From contig NZ_CAHJXL010000001.1 in assembly GCF_903645315.1 (NCBI RefSeq), positions 372,001 through 436,000 on the forward strand: a stretch of DNA of 64,000 nucleotides, written 5' to 3'. The translations under genes and the position numbers were made by a program. How positions within the stretch are numbered: position 1 is the stretch's first letter; every line of letters starts with the position of its first letter. The stretch comes from Victivallis sp. Marseille-Q1083 (GTDB lineage Bacteria > Verrucomicrobiota > Lentisphaeria > Victivallales > Victivallaceae). The notes under the pieces are model-generated. The model did no database searches. It was not told the origin of the DNA and saw only the letters and a program-made list of their open reading frames with translations. Positions 34,371-43,835 of the stretch are shown in pieces.

Positions 34371-36292
34371 CGCACCGTAATTTCCAACGATTGAAAAGGT
34401 TCGCCGTCCTGCTGCTGGCCGGAGCATCGGCGCCGGCCGCGCTGGCAACGGCCGGCGGCGGCAATTTGTTCGGCGGCGGATTCGACGGCGGAGGGCTGCT
34501 TGACTTCGGCGGCGGCGGCGACGGGTTGCTTTACCTCTTCTGGTTTCTCCTTCGCCTGACAATTCAATATCCGCTCATCGGCATTCCGGCGGACATCCTC
34601 GTCATCGCATTTCTTTACTGGCAGATCTATCTGTTGAACCGGATGTACAAAGACCGTCTGAACCGCCGGAAACATCTGGCGCGGGAGCAGTTGAATTTCG
34701 ACAAGCACAGCCGGGAATTCCGATTGCGCAATCCGGAATTCTCCGAAGCGGCGTTGTGCGGCCGGGTCGCCAGAGCATACCGCCTCATCCAGGAGTGCTG
34801 GAGCAACCAGGATATGACGCCGGCCCGGGCTTTTCTTTCCGACGGCATCTTCGAACGTTTCCAGCTTCAATTGCTGATGCAGCGTTCCACCGCGGTGCAC
34901 AACGTCGTGACGGTGGAGGAAATCGAAAACGTCCGGATCGTCGCCTGCAACGCCGACAATTATTTCGACCGGATGGATTTCCTGGTTACCGCCCGGCAGA
35001 GTGATTACTATCTCCACGCGGCGACCGGCAAACAACTGTACGGAAGCCGGAAAGCGGAAAAGTTCTCCGAATACTGGACGCTGGTCCGCCGCAAGGGCGC
35101 CGGGGAGAAAAATAGCGCTTCTGTCTGGGAAAATTGCTGTCCGAATTGCGGCACGCCGCTGGAACGGCTGGACCGCTGCTGTTGTCCGAGCTGCGGCGCC
35201 ATCGTCAATTCCGGCGATTACGACTGGGTGCTGACGAATCTGACGCAGGTGGAAGCCTACCGGCGTCTGGAAGACGAGGCTGTCCGGCCGGGGATCGCCC
35301 GGTTGCAGCAGCATGACCGGACCTTCAGCCCCTATGCCGTCGCCGACCGGACCGCGTTGATTTTTTACCGGTACCAGGCCGCCCGGCTGCTGGCCGACAG
35401 CCGCCAATTGCGCAAAGTGGCCACGCCGGAATTTATCGCGGCCAATGCCGCAACTTTCCAACCGGACGCCGGCGGCGAACACCGCTTCCTGGCGGACGCG
35501 GCAATCGGCAGCATCGAACTGCTCGGCTGCGACAGCGAAAGCTCGGCGGAATTCGACTTCCTCACCATGCTGGTGGTATTCAGCGGCCACGAAACCGCCG
35601 CGCCGATTCCATCGTCGCTGCCGGTCCGTCCGGACCGGTCGATCCTCTACCGCCAGGTCTTCGTCCTCGCCCGGCGCAAAGGGGTCAAAACATTTTCGGA
35701 ACGGGTTTTGAGCAGTACGTTCTGTCCGAATTGCGGCGCGCCGGAAACGCCGGAGGGGGTCGACCGCTGTGAATATTGCGGGACGGTATGGTCCGACGGC
35801 AGCCGCAACTGGGTACTCACCGCCCTGCAGAATTATCTGGAACAAGCCGATTTCAGCGATCCCGGACTGCTGGCGGCGCCGGACCGGCCGGATAACGATT
35901 TGCAGCTCGACTCGATCCCGCATGTCGACACGCTGCTGGCCGCCGCAGCCTGGATGATGCTCAAAGACCACGAGGAAGCGCCGGAAGAGCGCCGGTTGCT
36001 GGAGCAACTGGCGCGGGCGGTCAACGTCAGCGACGCCCGCCTGAAGATGATTCTGTCCGCCGTCAAGGACAGCAGTTTCGAGCTGGTACTGCCAGAAGAT
36101 CCGATCGCCGCCAACCAGTTTCTGCAGGCCATCGCCCGTATGGCGCTGATCGACGGCAAATTATCGCCGCGGGAAGAGAAACTGCTCCACGAAATCGGCG
36201 AAATGCTGCATTTCAGCCGTTACGACGTCAGGCAGGCCATCAACCGGCAGCGCACCTGCCTTTACCATCTGAACCGCCGCCGAAACGGCTGA
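34367..36292 (+). CDS. Tim44-like, double zinc-ribbon, TerB-like membrane protein
   Basis: The product is 641 residues: a signal-like N-terminus, a Gly-rich linker (GGGNLFGGGFDGGG), one membrane helix (~60-90), a Tim44-like domain (~120-245), a zinc ribbon CPNCG...CPSCG (~255-285), a second Tim44-like domain (~300-440), a second ribbon CPNCG...CEYCG (~448-475), and an all-helical C-terminal region (~500-640, LAAAAWMMLKDHEEAPEERR and IARMALIDGKLSPREE) like TerB. The alternation of Tim44 and ribbon looks like an internal duplication. The ATG overlaps rlmN (ATGA). The domain calls are pattern recognition, not computed. Function unknown; stress or envelope quality control is a guess. Confidence 0.6.
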   Translation: MTHRNFQRLKRFAVLLLAGASAPAALATAGGGNLFGGGFDGGGLLDFGGGGDGLLYLFWFLLRLTIQYPLIGIPADILVIAFLYWQIYLLNRMYKDRLNRRKHLAREQLNFDKHSREFRLRNPEFSEAALCGRVARAYRLIQECWSNQDMTPARAFLSDGIFERFQLQLLMQRSTAVHNVVTVEEIENVRIVACNADNYFDRMDFLVTARQSDYYLHAATGKQLYGSRKAEKFSEYWTLVRRKGAGEKNSASVWENCCPNCGTPLERLDRCCCPSCGAIVNSGDYDWVLTNLTQVEAYRRLEDEAVRPGIARLQQHDRTFSPYAVADRTALIFYRYQAARLLADSRQLRKVATPEFIAANAATFQPDAGGEHRFLADAAIGSIELLGCDSESSAEFDFLTMLVVFSGHETAAPIPSSLPVRPDRSILYRQVFVLARRKGVKTFSERVLSSTFCPNCGAPETPEGVDRCEYCGTVWSDGSRNWVLTALQNYLEQADFSDPGLLAAPDRPDNDLQLDSIPHVDTLLAAAAWMMLKDHEEAPEERRLLEQLARAVNVSDARLKMILSAVKDSSFELVLPEDPIAANQFLQAIARMALIDGKLSPREEKLLHEIGEMLHFSRYDVRQAINRQRTCLYHLNRRRNG

Positions 36293-36342
36293 GCCGCCCA
36301 ACGCCGGCGCCGAATATTCCAATCAAGTTCGATAAGTATGGT

Positions 36343-36389
36343 TTGACAAGATTTTAATTCATGGCATAGTAGATTCGTACCGCCCTGAA
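36343..36389 (+). promoter_or_regulatory. Orphan promoter-like element followed by a hairpin
   Basis: TTGACA (36343-36348), a 16-base spacer and CATAGT (36365-36370) point rightwards, and the stem CGCCCT/AGGGCG follows at once. No plus-strand gene lies downstream; transcription would run antisense into the URO-D-like gene. Could start a small or antisense RNA, or be a relic. Confidence 0.3.
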
Positions 36390-36485
36390 GGGCGAAATAT
36401 GGATCGAGAGAGCCAATGCGAAGATGTACAGCAACAACACTGCGGTCCTTCCTGGAACGTTGACGGCGGCGGCGAAAACGGCGCG

Positions 36486-37559
36486 TTACGGCGTACCGGC
36501 CGCGTTGAGCAACTGCGCGGTTTCCAGAAACGCGGTCAGATGATCCGGCGGCGTCGCCGGATCGAACGAGGATCCGACGATCTGGTAATGATCCTGCAAT
36601 TCCGCCGCCATCCGTTCCAGATTGGCGCCGATCTGCTCCGGAGACTCATTGAGCAGCGCCGCCGCCGAATAAAAGGCGATGATTCTGGTGTCCGGAAACA
36701 GTCGACGTGCCTGGGCCAGGTCGGTGCCGTAGCCGAGCTGGAGCTCCTCCAGCTTCGGAATCCGGGTGAAGCTTTCCAGCAGATGACTGGACGGTCCGCA
36801 AGAGTGCTGGACGCAGCCGGTATAGCCGCCTTCCCCGATGATTTTTTCGGCCAACACCAGATTGAAGCGTTCAAACCAATCCGGCGACAGCATCGTCGCC
36901 GCACAGTCGCCAAAGTGAATTTTGGTGATCCTCCAACCGGCCAGCCGACAGAAATGTTCCGCCTGACGGCGGTACTGCCGGTAGATGTACTCGAACAGCG
37001 CCATCGCCACCTCCTCCTCGAACATCATCAGCTCGAAGATGCGGTCGCCCAGCAGCCGGAAAGCGGTCGTATAGGAGCTGTGGGTAATCAGGATCGCCTC
37101 ATCCCCGCCGGCGTGGAACGCGCATTGCAGCCCGGTCGGCCGCCCGGCCGGATCGGCGGCCCGCAGTTGCTCGTACTGCGCCAGCAGATTCCGGTACAAC
37201 GGTTCCGTCTCCCAGTCGATTTCCGGCAACGCCCTGACATCATCGAGCGTTTCAATGTGGCTCAGCGGCTTATCCGGCGTCCAGACCGCTTCCGCCGGCA
37301 TGAATTCCAGCCGGCCGCCGAGCGCCGCATTCAAAAAATCGAGCGGCTGGATGCCGATGCCGTCGAGCACTCCGGCGTGTTCCGCCGCCGGCGCCGGAAA
37401 GAGGCCGTACTGTCCGAAACGGTTGTGCAGTTCCTGCTGCACACGCCGCCACTCGCGGGCCCGTAAAAACGGGTCGGCGTGATACGCTTCGCCAAAATCG
37501 ACCCCGAAGTTATCGTGGAGAAACTTCGGATGAAAATCCACGGAGACTTTTTGCGTCAT
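36486..37559 (-). CDS. Uroporphyrinogen-decarboxylase-like (URO-D superfamily) protein
   Basis: The product is 357 residues with the URO-D/MtaA TIM-barrel pattern: LEFMPAEAVWTPDKPLS, an alpha-helical middle, ITKIHFGDCAATMLSPDWFE and YTGCVQHSCGPSSHLLES, followed by GYGTDLAQARRLFPD. The conserved His-x-Cys-Gly (HSCG) resembles the zinc-binding site of corrinoid or methyl-CoM methyltransferases of this superfamily rather than the haem-pathway enzyme. It starts 28 bases after the BatD-BatE stop and may be cotranscribed. Methyl transfer is an inference. Confidence 0.7.
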   Translation of the reverse strand: MTQKVSVDFHPKFLHDNFGVDFGEAYHADPFLRAREWRRVQQELHNRFGQYGLFPAPAAEHAGVLDGIGIQPLDFLNAALGGRLEFMPAEAVWTPDKPLSHIETLDDVRALPEIDWETEPLYRNLLAQYEQLRAADPAGRPTGLQCAFHAGGDEAILITHSSYTTAFRLLGDRIFELMMFEEEVAMALFEYIYRQYRRQAEHFCRLAGWRITKIHFGDCAATMLSPDWFERFNLVLAEKIIGEGGYTGCVQHSCGPSSHLLESFTRIPKLEELQLGYGTDLAQARRLFPDTRIIAFYSAAALLNESPEQIGANLERMAAELQDHYQIVGSSFDPATPPDHLTAFLETAQLLNAAGTP

Positions 37560-37587
37560 ATGCTTCCCTCTTTTCCTGCTGGCGGCA

Positions 37588-40128
37588 TTACTTTTTCACA
37601 TCCGGCAACGTCAATTGGCGCGGATTGAAAATCCGGGAAATATCGGTTGTATTCACCCATCCTTCCGCGTTGTTGACGGTGCGGACCCGGTAATAATCCG
37701 TCCGGCTTTCCAGGATGGTCAGCGGCGTTCCGGCCGGCAGAGTCTGTTCCACCTGGCCGGTCGTCTCGCTCGGCAAACTCCGCAATCTGGTATGCGCGGC
37801 AATGGTCAACGCCCGGTCCGGATTGTACGGGCCGGAACGCTGGAAGCTGGCCGCCGTCAAACACAGCCCGATCAAAACGACCAGCATGCCGAGCAACACA
37901 TAAAATTTCCCCGGTCCGATCCGGCGGCGCAGCAGCAGAAAGAGAAACGCCGCACTCCAGAAAACAGTCGCCGCCATCAGCCACTGATCCGGCCGCAGCA
38001 GGTCGCGCCAATAAACGATCAGCTCCTTCGGATTGGTGATCTGGCCGGTTTCCGGCAGAAACAGTTTGCGCCGGACGAAATTGAGATTCTCCTGTATCGC
38101 CGAATCGCGCGGCGCCAACAATTTCGCCTGCTCGAAAGCGAGCAGCGCTTCCGCATAGTCGCCGTTCTGGCACAACGCACAACCCAGGTTGTAAAGCAGG
38201 TTCGGCTGCGGCGCCTGACGGCTGAGCTCCTGCCGGAAATAACCGGCCGCCTGATTGTAATCGCCGCGGTCGTAAGCGGTCAAGGCATCGGTGAACTCCG
38301 CCGGCGTCCCGGCCTGGACGCCGAGCGCGCCGAACAGCACCGCCCAGACGGTAAAATGTTTCAACGCTTTCAACAGCTTATCCCGCATCCCGTCGACCCC
38401 GGCGGCCGCCGAATGGCCCGGCAAATAACTGGAGTTCTCCGCCGCGCTCAGACAGGAAGCCAGCTCTTGATTCTGTAATTTGGCAGCCAGCTCGCCGGAA
38501 GCAGTCCCCGGCGGCAAATCGAAATAGTCGTTGAGGAACGGCACCACTTCGGCGTTGACGAACTGCGGCAAATCGGCTTCCGGGGTCTGCCGCAGCTTGC
38601 GCAGCAGCGCACTGCGCCGCTGCCGGGCCAGCATCCGGCGCTGGCCCCCCTGGTCGGCCGCCAGTTTCTGCTGCTGGAACCGCCGCCAGGCTACCAGGCC
38701 GAAAATGACCGGTCCGAGCAGAAAAATCAGCGTATAGCTGAACAGATAATTGCGGTAAAGCGGCAAATAAACGCTGCCGCCCGGCTGCTGCTTCAAGTAA
38801 AGGATGCCGCTGCGCCTGGGCGCTGCGGCGGGTTCGGCCGGCAGCGGCGCCTCCGGCATCTCGATCGCCGTACTGACATGGCTGCTGCCGGCGGCGCCCG
38901 GCGCCGCCGGCTCCACATTCAACGTCCGGGTGAACGGAAATTGCTGGTACTGGCCGGTCTGAATGTTGAATGCGCCCAGATTGACCGACAACACGGCAGA
39001 ACCGGCTTTCAACGGAATGAAAGTGTATTGAACCGTCCCCTGGCTGATGCTGCTGTTGGAACGGGTATTGTGAAGGATTTCCGGCGGATACACCCGGAAA
39101 TCCGGAATTTTCAACCCCGGGGCGGACAAATTGTCCAGGGAACCTTCACCACTCAAGGTCACGGTCAGCGTCACCGGTTCGCCGACCCGGAACGTGTCGC
39201 TGGAAAGTTGATAGTCGATCTTCCAGTCGCCGATCAACCCCAGCGGCGTCACTTCGGCCGGAGCGGCCGGCAGCGGCTTGACGGTAAACGCCGGCAAATC
39301 GACATTCATATCGTAGGGGTAACGCTGGTAGGAACTGCCGAAAAAGCTGTCCCAGGGATCGCGGCTGCGGCTCTGATTGGGGATTAAAATCACGCTGGAA
39401 ACGGTGATGTCCGGCCGGAATTCCCCGGCGCCGATCATCCGGAAAGCGGTGCGGAAGCGGTAGACGCCGAACGGTTGCCCCTGAATGGAAGCCGTGCCCT
39501 GCTGCGGCGGCGCAAAGCGGGAATCTTCCGGATTCAAATTGGCATAATCGTGAAAAACCGCCTTGTCCAACTGAATTTGCGGATAACTGGTCAACTGCAG
39601 TTCCAGCGGCTGCCGGTAGTAGACGTTGATCTCCAGCGGAATCTCCTCGCCGACGTAAAACACGGTCCGGTCGTTGAGGAAACGGGCGTTGGCAAATACG
39701 CTGTCCTTGACGGAACGGGCGCCCCCCTGGGCATCGGCTTCTTCCGGCAGTTTCACCTCGGCCGCCGGCACCGCCTTGACGACGATCCGCTCGGTCAGAT
39801 AGGAGTTCCGGCCGACTTTGACCTCCAGCGGCGGAATGACGATCTCGCCCGCCGCCGTCGCCAGCAAATGATAGCTGACCGAAGATTCGACGTTGCGGTT
39901 GACCAACTGCATCGAACTGGAATAGCCCGGCAGCCAGCGGGCATTGGCGATGTCGGGCTGACTGTTAAGCACCGGCTGCTCGCGGCTTTCGGTTTTCAAC
40001 GTCAAAGAAAACTGCCCGCCGACAATGACCTCCGGAGTATCGACCGAAACTTCCACTCCCGCCGCGCCGGCCAGCGGGCCGACCGCCAGCAACAGCAGAA
40101 AAATGAAACTGTACCAGATAATTTTCAC
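37588..40128 (-). CDS. BatD-BatE fusion protein (aerotolerance-type)
   Basis: The product is 846 residues from a GTG at 40128 that begins the signal peptide (VKIIWYSFIFLLLLAVGPLAG), with AGGAG 10 bases upstream; the frame is open 17 codons further. Residues ~25-410 form three Ig-like BatD domains (VSVDTPEVIVGGQFSLTL, FYVGEEIPLEINVYYRQ, DTFRVGEPVTLTVTL), then a membrane helix (~465-490). After a cytoplasmic linker come TPR repeats (~630-700, YDRGDYNQAAGYFRQEL), two helices (~735-790) and a bacterial SH3 domain at the end (TIAAHTRLRSLP). Separate BatD and BatE genes are normal, so this is a fusion. It lies 34 bases after the BatB-BatC gene. Role: envelope stress or aerotolerance, by family knowledge. 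Confidence 0.8.
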   Translation of the reverse strand: MKIIWYSFIFLLLLAVGPLAGAAGVEVSVDTPEVIVGGQFSLTLKTESREQPVLNSQPDIANARWLPGYSSSMQLVNRNVESSVSYHLLATAAGEIVIPPLEVKVGRNSYLTERIVVKAVPAAEVKLPEEADAQGGARSVKDSVFANARFLNDRTVFYVGEEIPLEINVYYRQPLELQLTSYPQIQLDKAVFHDYANLNPEDSRFAPPQQGTASIQGQPFGVYRFRTAFRMIGAGEFRPDITVSSVILIPNQSRSRDPWDSFFGSSYQRYPYDMNVDLPAFTVKPLPAAPAEVTPLGLIGDWKIDYQLSSDTFRVGEPVTLTVTLSGEGSLDNLSAPGLKIPDFRVYPPEILHNTRSNSSISQGTVQYTFIPLKAGSAVLSVNLGAFNIQTGQYQQFPFTRTLNVEPAAPGAAGSSHVSTAIEMPEAPLPAEPAAAPRRSGILYLKQQPGGSVYLPLYRNYLFSYTLIFLLGPVIFGLVAWRRFQQQKLAADQGGQRRMLARQRRSALLRKLRQTPEADLPQFVNAEVVPFLNDYFDLPPGTASGELAAKLQNQELASCLSAAENSSYLPGHSAAAGVDGMRDKLLKALKHFTVWAVLFGALGVQAGTPAEFTDALTAYDRGDYNQAAGYFRQELSRQAPQPNLLYNLGCALCQNGDYAEALLAFEQAKLLAPRDSAIQENLNFVRRKLFLPETGQITNPKELIVYWRDLLRPDQWLMAATVFWSAAFLFLLLRRRIGPGKFYVLLGMLVVLIGLCLTAASFQRSGPYNPDRALTIAAHTRLRSLPSETTGQVEQTLPAGTPLTILESRTDYYRVRTVNNAEGWVNTTDISRIFNPRQLTLPDVKK

Positions 40129-40162
40129 TTTATAACCGCTCCTGTTCTGTAAACACGATCTC

Positions 40163-42643
40163 TTACCAGTCCTTCTCAACCTCTTGCAAACGCCCCGCCC
40201 GTTGGCGGGCCGCTTTGATCTGGTCCCGCAATTCCTGTTCCTGACGGGCCATCATTTCCAGAATAGCCTTGGCCTGCGCCGGATCGATTTCCGGCGGCTC
40301 TTCTTCCGAACCGGCCTGGCCGGCCGCTTCCGTGCCGGGCTGCTGGGGCAACTGCTGGTCGGACTGATTATTTTCCGAAGGCTGCGGCGGCTCCGGCGGT
40401 TGCTGGCCGCTGCCGTCCTCCGATTCCTTCTTCTCCTGTTCCTGTTGCCGGGACTCGGATTGATCCTCCTGGTTCATACCAAGCTTCTGCAACGCTTCCT
40501 GCAATTTTTCATCGGCGCTGCGGTAATCCTGCTGCTGTTGCGCCGCTTCCGCTTCCCGGAGATTCTCTTCCGCCTGCCGGGCATTTTCCTGCAAAGTCCG
40601 CTGCTGCAGGTTCTCCGCCTGCTTCTGCAGTTCCTTCACCGCCTCCTGCGCCTGCTGCATCGCATCGTTCAATTGCGATTGCTCGGCACCCTGCTGCTGA
40701 TTTTGCGGTTCGGCATTTTGCTGATCCGGTCGGGACTGCTGATCTTGAGAGTCCTGCCGGTCCTGATTCGATTGGTCATCAGCGCCTTGCTGCTGGTCCT
40801 GACTTTGCTGCTGTTGATTATCAGCATTTTGCTGCTGTTGCGATTGCTGCTGGTCCTGACTTTGCTGCTGTTGCTGGTTCTGCTGTTGCGATTGCTGCTG
40901 GTCCTGACTTTGCTGATTATCAGCATTTTGCTGCTGTTGCTGATTCTGCTCTTGCGATTGCTGCTGGTCCTGCTGGTTCTGCTCTTGCGATTGCTGCTGG
41001 TCCTGACTTTGCTGCTGCTGGTTCTGCTGTTGCGCCTGCTGCGTCTGCTGCTGCGCTTCCTGTTGCTGTTTTTTCAGCTCTTCAATCGCTTTTTTCAAAT
41101 TTTCGATATTTTCCCGGTCATCCAGCAACTGCTGCTGCTGTCGGGCGGTCAGCTCTTCCACCTCCTGCCACTCCTGCCGCTGCTCCGGCGTCACCGGTCC
41201 GGTCGGTTTGATGCTCAGGGATTTTACATACAGCTCTTCCGCCTTGTCCAACTGCCGGGCGGCTTCCGACAACGATTTCAAAGAACCATCCAGATCTTCG
41301 CTCTTCAATTGCTGGGCGACGGTCTCCAGAATCCGACGGGCCTGGCTGTGTTCCGCCACCGCCAGATTGTGGAAAGAGTGCTGGCGAACCACCGGCTGAC
41401 TGTCGGCGGCGTTGATGGCATTCTCATACAATTTTATCGCATCTTTGGAACTGTTCTTCTGCAACTCCAACGCCTGGTTGTAAGCTTCGACCGCCGAAGC
41501 CGGCAGCAATTCGCCGGCCGGCAATTCCGCGGCAGCTTCCGGCTCCGCCGCACCGGGCAATGCCGTTTCCGCCGCCGGGGCCGCCGCCGCAATCCACGGC
41601 AGAACTCCCAGCAGCAGCCATACCGCCACTCCGGGAGAATGATATTTGTTCGGACGTTCGGAAAGAAAGAGATAGAGGAAAAACAGCACAAGCGCCGCCA
41701 GCAGGAAATAGTGGAACCGCTCGATCGGCAGAGTCCGTTCGCCGCTGCCGACCGTATCCGGCGTCAATTTCCGGATCGCGCTCAGCAATGTCTGTTCGCC
41801 ATTGTCGGTCACGGTGCTGCGGACGTAGATGCCGCCGGATTCCAGGGCGATCTTTTCCAGCAGCGGTTCATTGAGCTTGCTTTTGACCAGTTCGCCGGAA
41901 CGGTCGCGTTTGAATACGGTCGCGCCGGCACCGGACTCCGGCACCAGCGCCGGCACGTTCGGATCGCCGAGGCCGACGACGAAAAGCGGAATGTCCTGCT
42001 CCTTCAGTTTGGCCAGCGACCGGCCGGTATCGCCGGACAACTCGTCGCCGTCGGTAATCAGAATGATGGCGCGGTGATTGCCCTCCGCCGCATCGAAGGC
42101 CGCGACGGCGGTATTCAACGCCTGTTCCAGATTGGTGCCGCCGACCGGAATGCTGTCCGGCGACAATTCGTTGATATATTGTTCAAAACTGGTTTTGTCC
42201 GAAGTCAGCGGACACTCCAGAAACGCCGTACCGGCAAAAGCGATCAAACCGAAACGGTCGCCGCCGGTTTTCTGAACCAGATCATTGACCAGCATCCGGG
42301 CGTGCGCCAGCCGGGAGGGAGCGATATCGGTGGCCAACATGCTCTTGGAAACGTCGAAAACGAACAGCAGGTCGCGCCCTTTGCTTTCATAGGGAATCAG
42401 GCGCTGTCCCCACCACGGCCGGGCGACGGCGATGCCGAGCAGCGCGATGACCGCCAGCAACAGGACGAAACGCCATCCCCGCTTGAATTCCGACAGATGA
42501 ACGGACGCCGCCGCTTCGGGCCGGTTGCCGGTTACCATTTTCAGCGCCGCCCGCCGTCTGGTATTGGCATGAAAATAAACGATGACCATCGCCGCCAGCA
42601 CAAACGGCAGAATCCAGAATACATAGCCGTTGATAAAATTCAT
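40163..42643 (-). CDS. BatB-BatC fusion: von Willebrand A domain plus TPR and Gln-rich tail
   Basis: The product is 826 residues. Two N-terminal helices precede a vWA domain (~85-280) with an intact metal site (FDVSKSM, VGGTNLEQAL, ILITDGDE), then a third helix (~310-330), further hydrophobic segment, TPR-like helices (~380-500), a Gln-rich low-complexity stretch (~500-680), a helical segment (~640-740) and a charged C-terminus. BatB and BatC are usually separate; here they are one chain. The start at 42643 has AGGAG 10 bases upstream. It is the first gene of the unit; moxR, a DUF58 gene and batA, often found here, are absent from the neighbourhood. Confidence 0.8.
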   Translation of the reverse strand: MNFINGYVFWILPFVLAAMVIVYFHANTRRRAALKMVTGNRPEAAASVHLSEFKRGWRFVLLLAVIALLGIAVARPWWGQRLIPYESKGRDLLFVFDVSKSMLATDIAPSRLAHARMLVNDLVQKTGGDRFGLIAFAGTAFLECPLTSDKTSFEQYINELSPDSIPVGGTNLEQALNTAVAAFDAAEGNHRAIILITDGDELSGDTGRSLAKLKEQDIPLFVVGLGDPNVPALVPESGAGATVFKRDRSGELVKSKLNEPLLEKIALESGGIYVRSTVTDNGEQTLLSAIRKLTPDTVGSGERTLPIERFHYFLLAALVLFFLYLFLSERPNKYHSPGVAVWLLLGVLPWIAAAAPAAETALPGAAEPEAAAELPAGELLPASAVEAYNQALELQKNSSKDAIKLYENAINAADSQPVVRQHSFHNLAVAEHSQARRILETVAQQLKSEDLDGSLKSLSEAARQLDKAEELYVKSLSIKPTGPVTPEQRQEWQEVEELTARQQQQLLDDRENIENLKKAIEELKKQQQEAQQQTQQAQQQNQQQQSQDQQQSQEQNQQDQQQSQEQNQQQQQNADNQQSQDQQQSQQQNQQQQQSQDQQQSQQQQNADNQQQQSQDQQQGADDQSNQDRQDSQDQQSRPDQQNAEPQNQQQGAEQSQLNDAMQQAQEAVKELQKQAENLQQRTLQENARQAEENLREAEAAQQQQDYRSADEKLQEALQKLGMNQEDQSESRQQEQEKKESEDGSGQQPPEPPQPSENNQSDQQLPQQPGTEAAGQAGSEEEPPEIDPAQAKAILEMMARQEQELRDQIKAARQRAGRLQEVEKDW
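40660..41080 (-). repeat. Gln-rich low-complexity coding repeat
   Basis: The stretch codes for blocks such as QQQSQDQQQSQ and QQNADNQQ. The 18-base word CGATTGCTGCTGGTCCTG recurs at 40841, 40889, 40955 and 40988, at 48, 66 and 33 bases, all multiples of three, so length changes would keep the frame. It links the TPR-like helices and the C-terminal helix. Confidence 0.85.
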
Positions 42644-42768
42644 TCTCGTTTTTCTCCTGCTTTTGAAAGCGCTGTCTTCCATCGGCCTTTCCATCCCGCA
42701 GACGCCAAAAAAACGCTTCCGGAGAAAAACCGGTGAAATTCAAATTACATTATCCTCTACCGGTAATG

Positions 42769-42784
42769 TAGCATATGAATGCTA
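42769..42784. promoter_or_regulatory. Inverted repeat in the batBC upstream region
   Basis: TAGCAT and ATGCTA flank a 4-base spacer about 125 bases upstream of the batBC start, in an AT-rich 208-base gap behind the AraC gene. It could be an operator; no partner regulator is evident. Confidence 0.3.
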
Positions 42785-42851
42785 GACATGCAAAACATTT
42801 CAGCGTTCAATTTTTTCAACTTTTTTTCGGAATTTACCCGGCGGCGCCCGA

Positions 42852-43748
42852 TTACAAACAATAGTTGACATCACAAGCGTTGCGCTGCCGCCATTCGCGC
42901 GGCGAACAGCCGACGGCCGCCTTGAACAGGCGGTTGAAGCTGGACAGCGAATTGAAACCGCTGCCGAAAGCGATCTCGCCGATCGACCGGTTGCGGTCGG
43001 CCAGTTGGGCCAGGATGCCGGCCAACTGAAGCTGCCGCTGATAGCCAAGCGGCGAAGCGCCGGTAAACCGCCGGAAAAGCCGGCGGAAATGGGTTTCACT
43101 CAAATTGCACAACCTGGCCAGGTCGGAAACCTGAAAATTCTCATGATAGTGGCCGTTCAGATAATGCAGCGCCGGGCTGAGCCGCTCAAGCAGCTCCGGC
43201 GAAATCTGCCGGGAAGGCGTTTCTGGCGACGACGGAAAAAGCGCCTGCAGATCGATCATCAACAGGCAGAATTCCGCGATAGTCTTTTCCCACCGGTAAC
43301 GGTGCTCCTCCTGCATGCCGACCGCAATCTGCCGCAGCCGCCGGCTGATCGCCGGATAGCGCGACGCCGGCAGGATGCCGGGGAAATCCGCCCGCCAGCA
43401 GAAATGAAAGTTGCTCAGCGCAGTTTGACGGGTCAGCCGGCAGAACAGTTTCGGCAGGTCGACGTAAATCCAGTCCCAGCGGCTGCAGGAATTCGGCAAA
43501 CTCTGCGCCAGATGCAACTGGCGGGCGTCGATCAAAGAAACATCGCCGGCCTGGTACGGAATCATCCGATTGTCGATCATGAAAATGCCGGCCCCTTCGT
43601 AACAGTACCCCAACTCCGGCAAGGAGTGGGCGTGCAGGAAGTCGATCGGCCGGTCATCCTGCCGGTCGGATGCGATAATTCTGACCGGCCAATCGGCATT
43701 CAACGCGACGGCATCGAAAACAATCGGCATATTTGGTCGTTTCTGCAT
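42852..43748 (-). CDS. AraC-family transcriptional regulator
   Basis: The product is 298 residues. An N-terminal cupin-like sensing domain (~1-170) has HAHSLPELGYCYEGAGIF and YQAGDVSLID; the C-terminal DNA-binding region (~195-290) has two helix-turn-helix parts, FQVSDLARLCNLSETHFRRLFRR and SIGEIAFGSGFNSLSSFNR. Ligands are typically sugars. It is divergent from an ADP-ribosylglycohydrolase gene, sharing a short 87-base AT-rich intergenic region, which is the likely target. Confidence 0.9.
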   Translation of the reverse strand: MQKRPNMPIVFDAVALNADWPVRIIASDRQDDRPIDFLHAHSLPELGYCYEGAGIFMIDNRMIPYQAGDVSLIDARQLHLAQSLPNSCSRWDWIYVDLPKLFCRLTRQTALSNFHFCWRADFPGILPASRYPAISRRLRQIAVGMQEEHRYRWEKTIAEFCLLMIDLQALFPSSPETPSRQISPELLERLSPALHYLNGHYHENFQVSDLARLCNLSETHFRRLFRRFTGASPLGYQRQLQLAGILAQLADRNRSIGEIAFGSGFNSLSSFNRLFKAAVGCSPREWRQRNACDVNYCL

Positions 43749-43835
43749 AGTTTATGATTGAATGTAAGATGTTTTTAAAGTTAAAATACACTATATTATA
43801 CAGTATTCAAATACCAACAGAAAGGGTTGCACACA

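Noticed and set aside
40184-42736. An 850-codon Leu-rich frame opposite the BatB-BatC gene
   Set aside because: The Leu runs are only the complement of CAG/CAA Gln codons.
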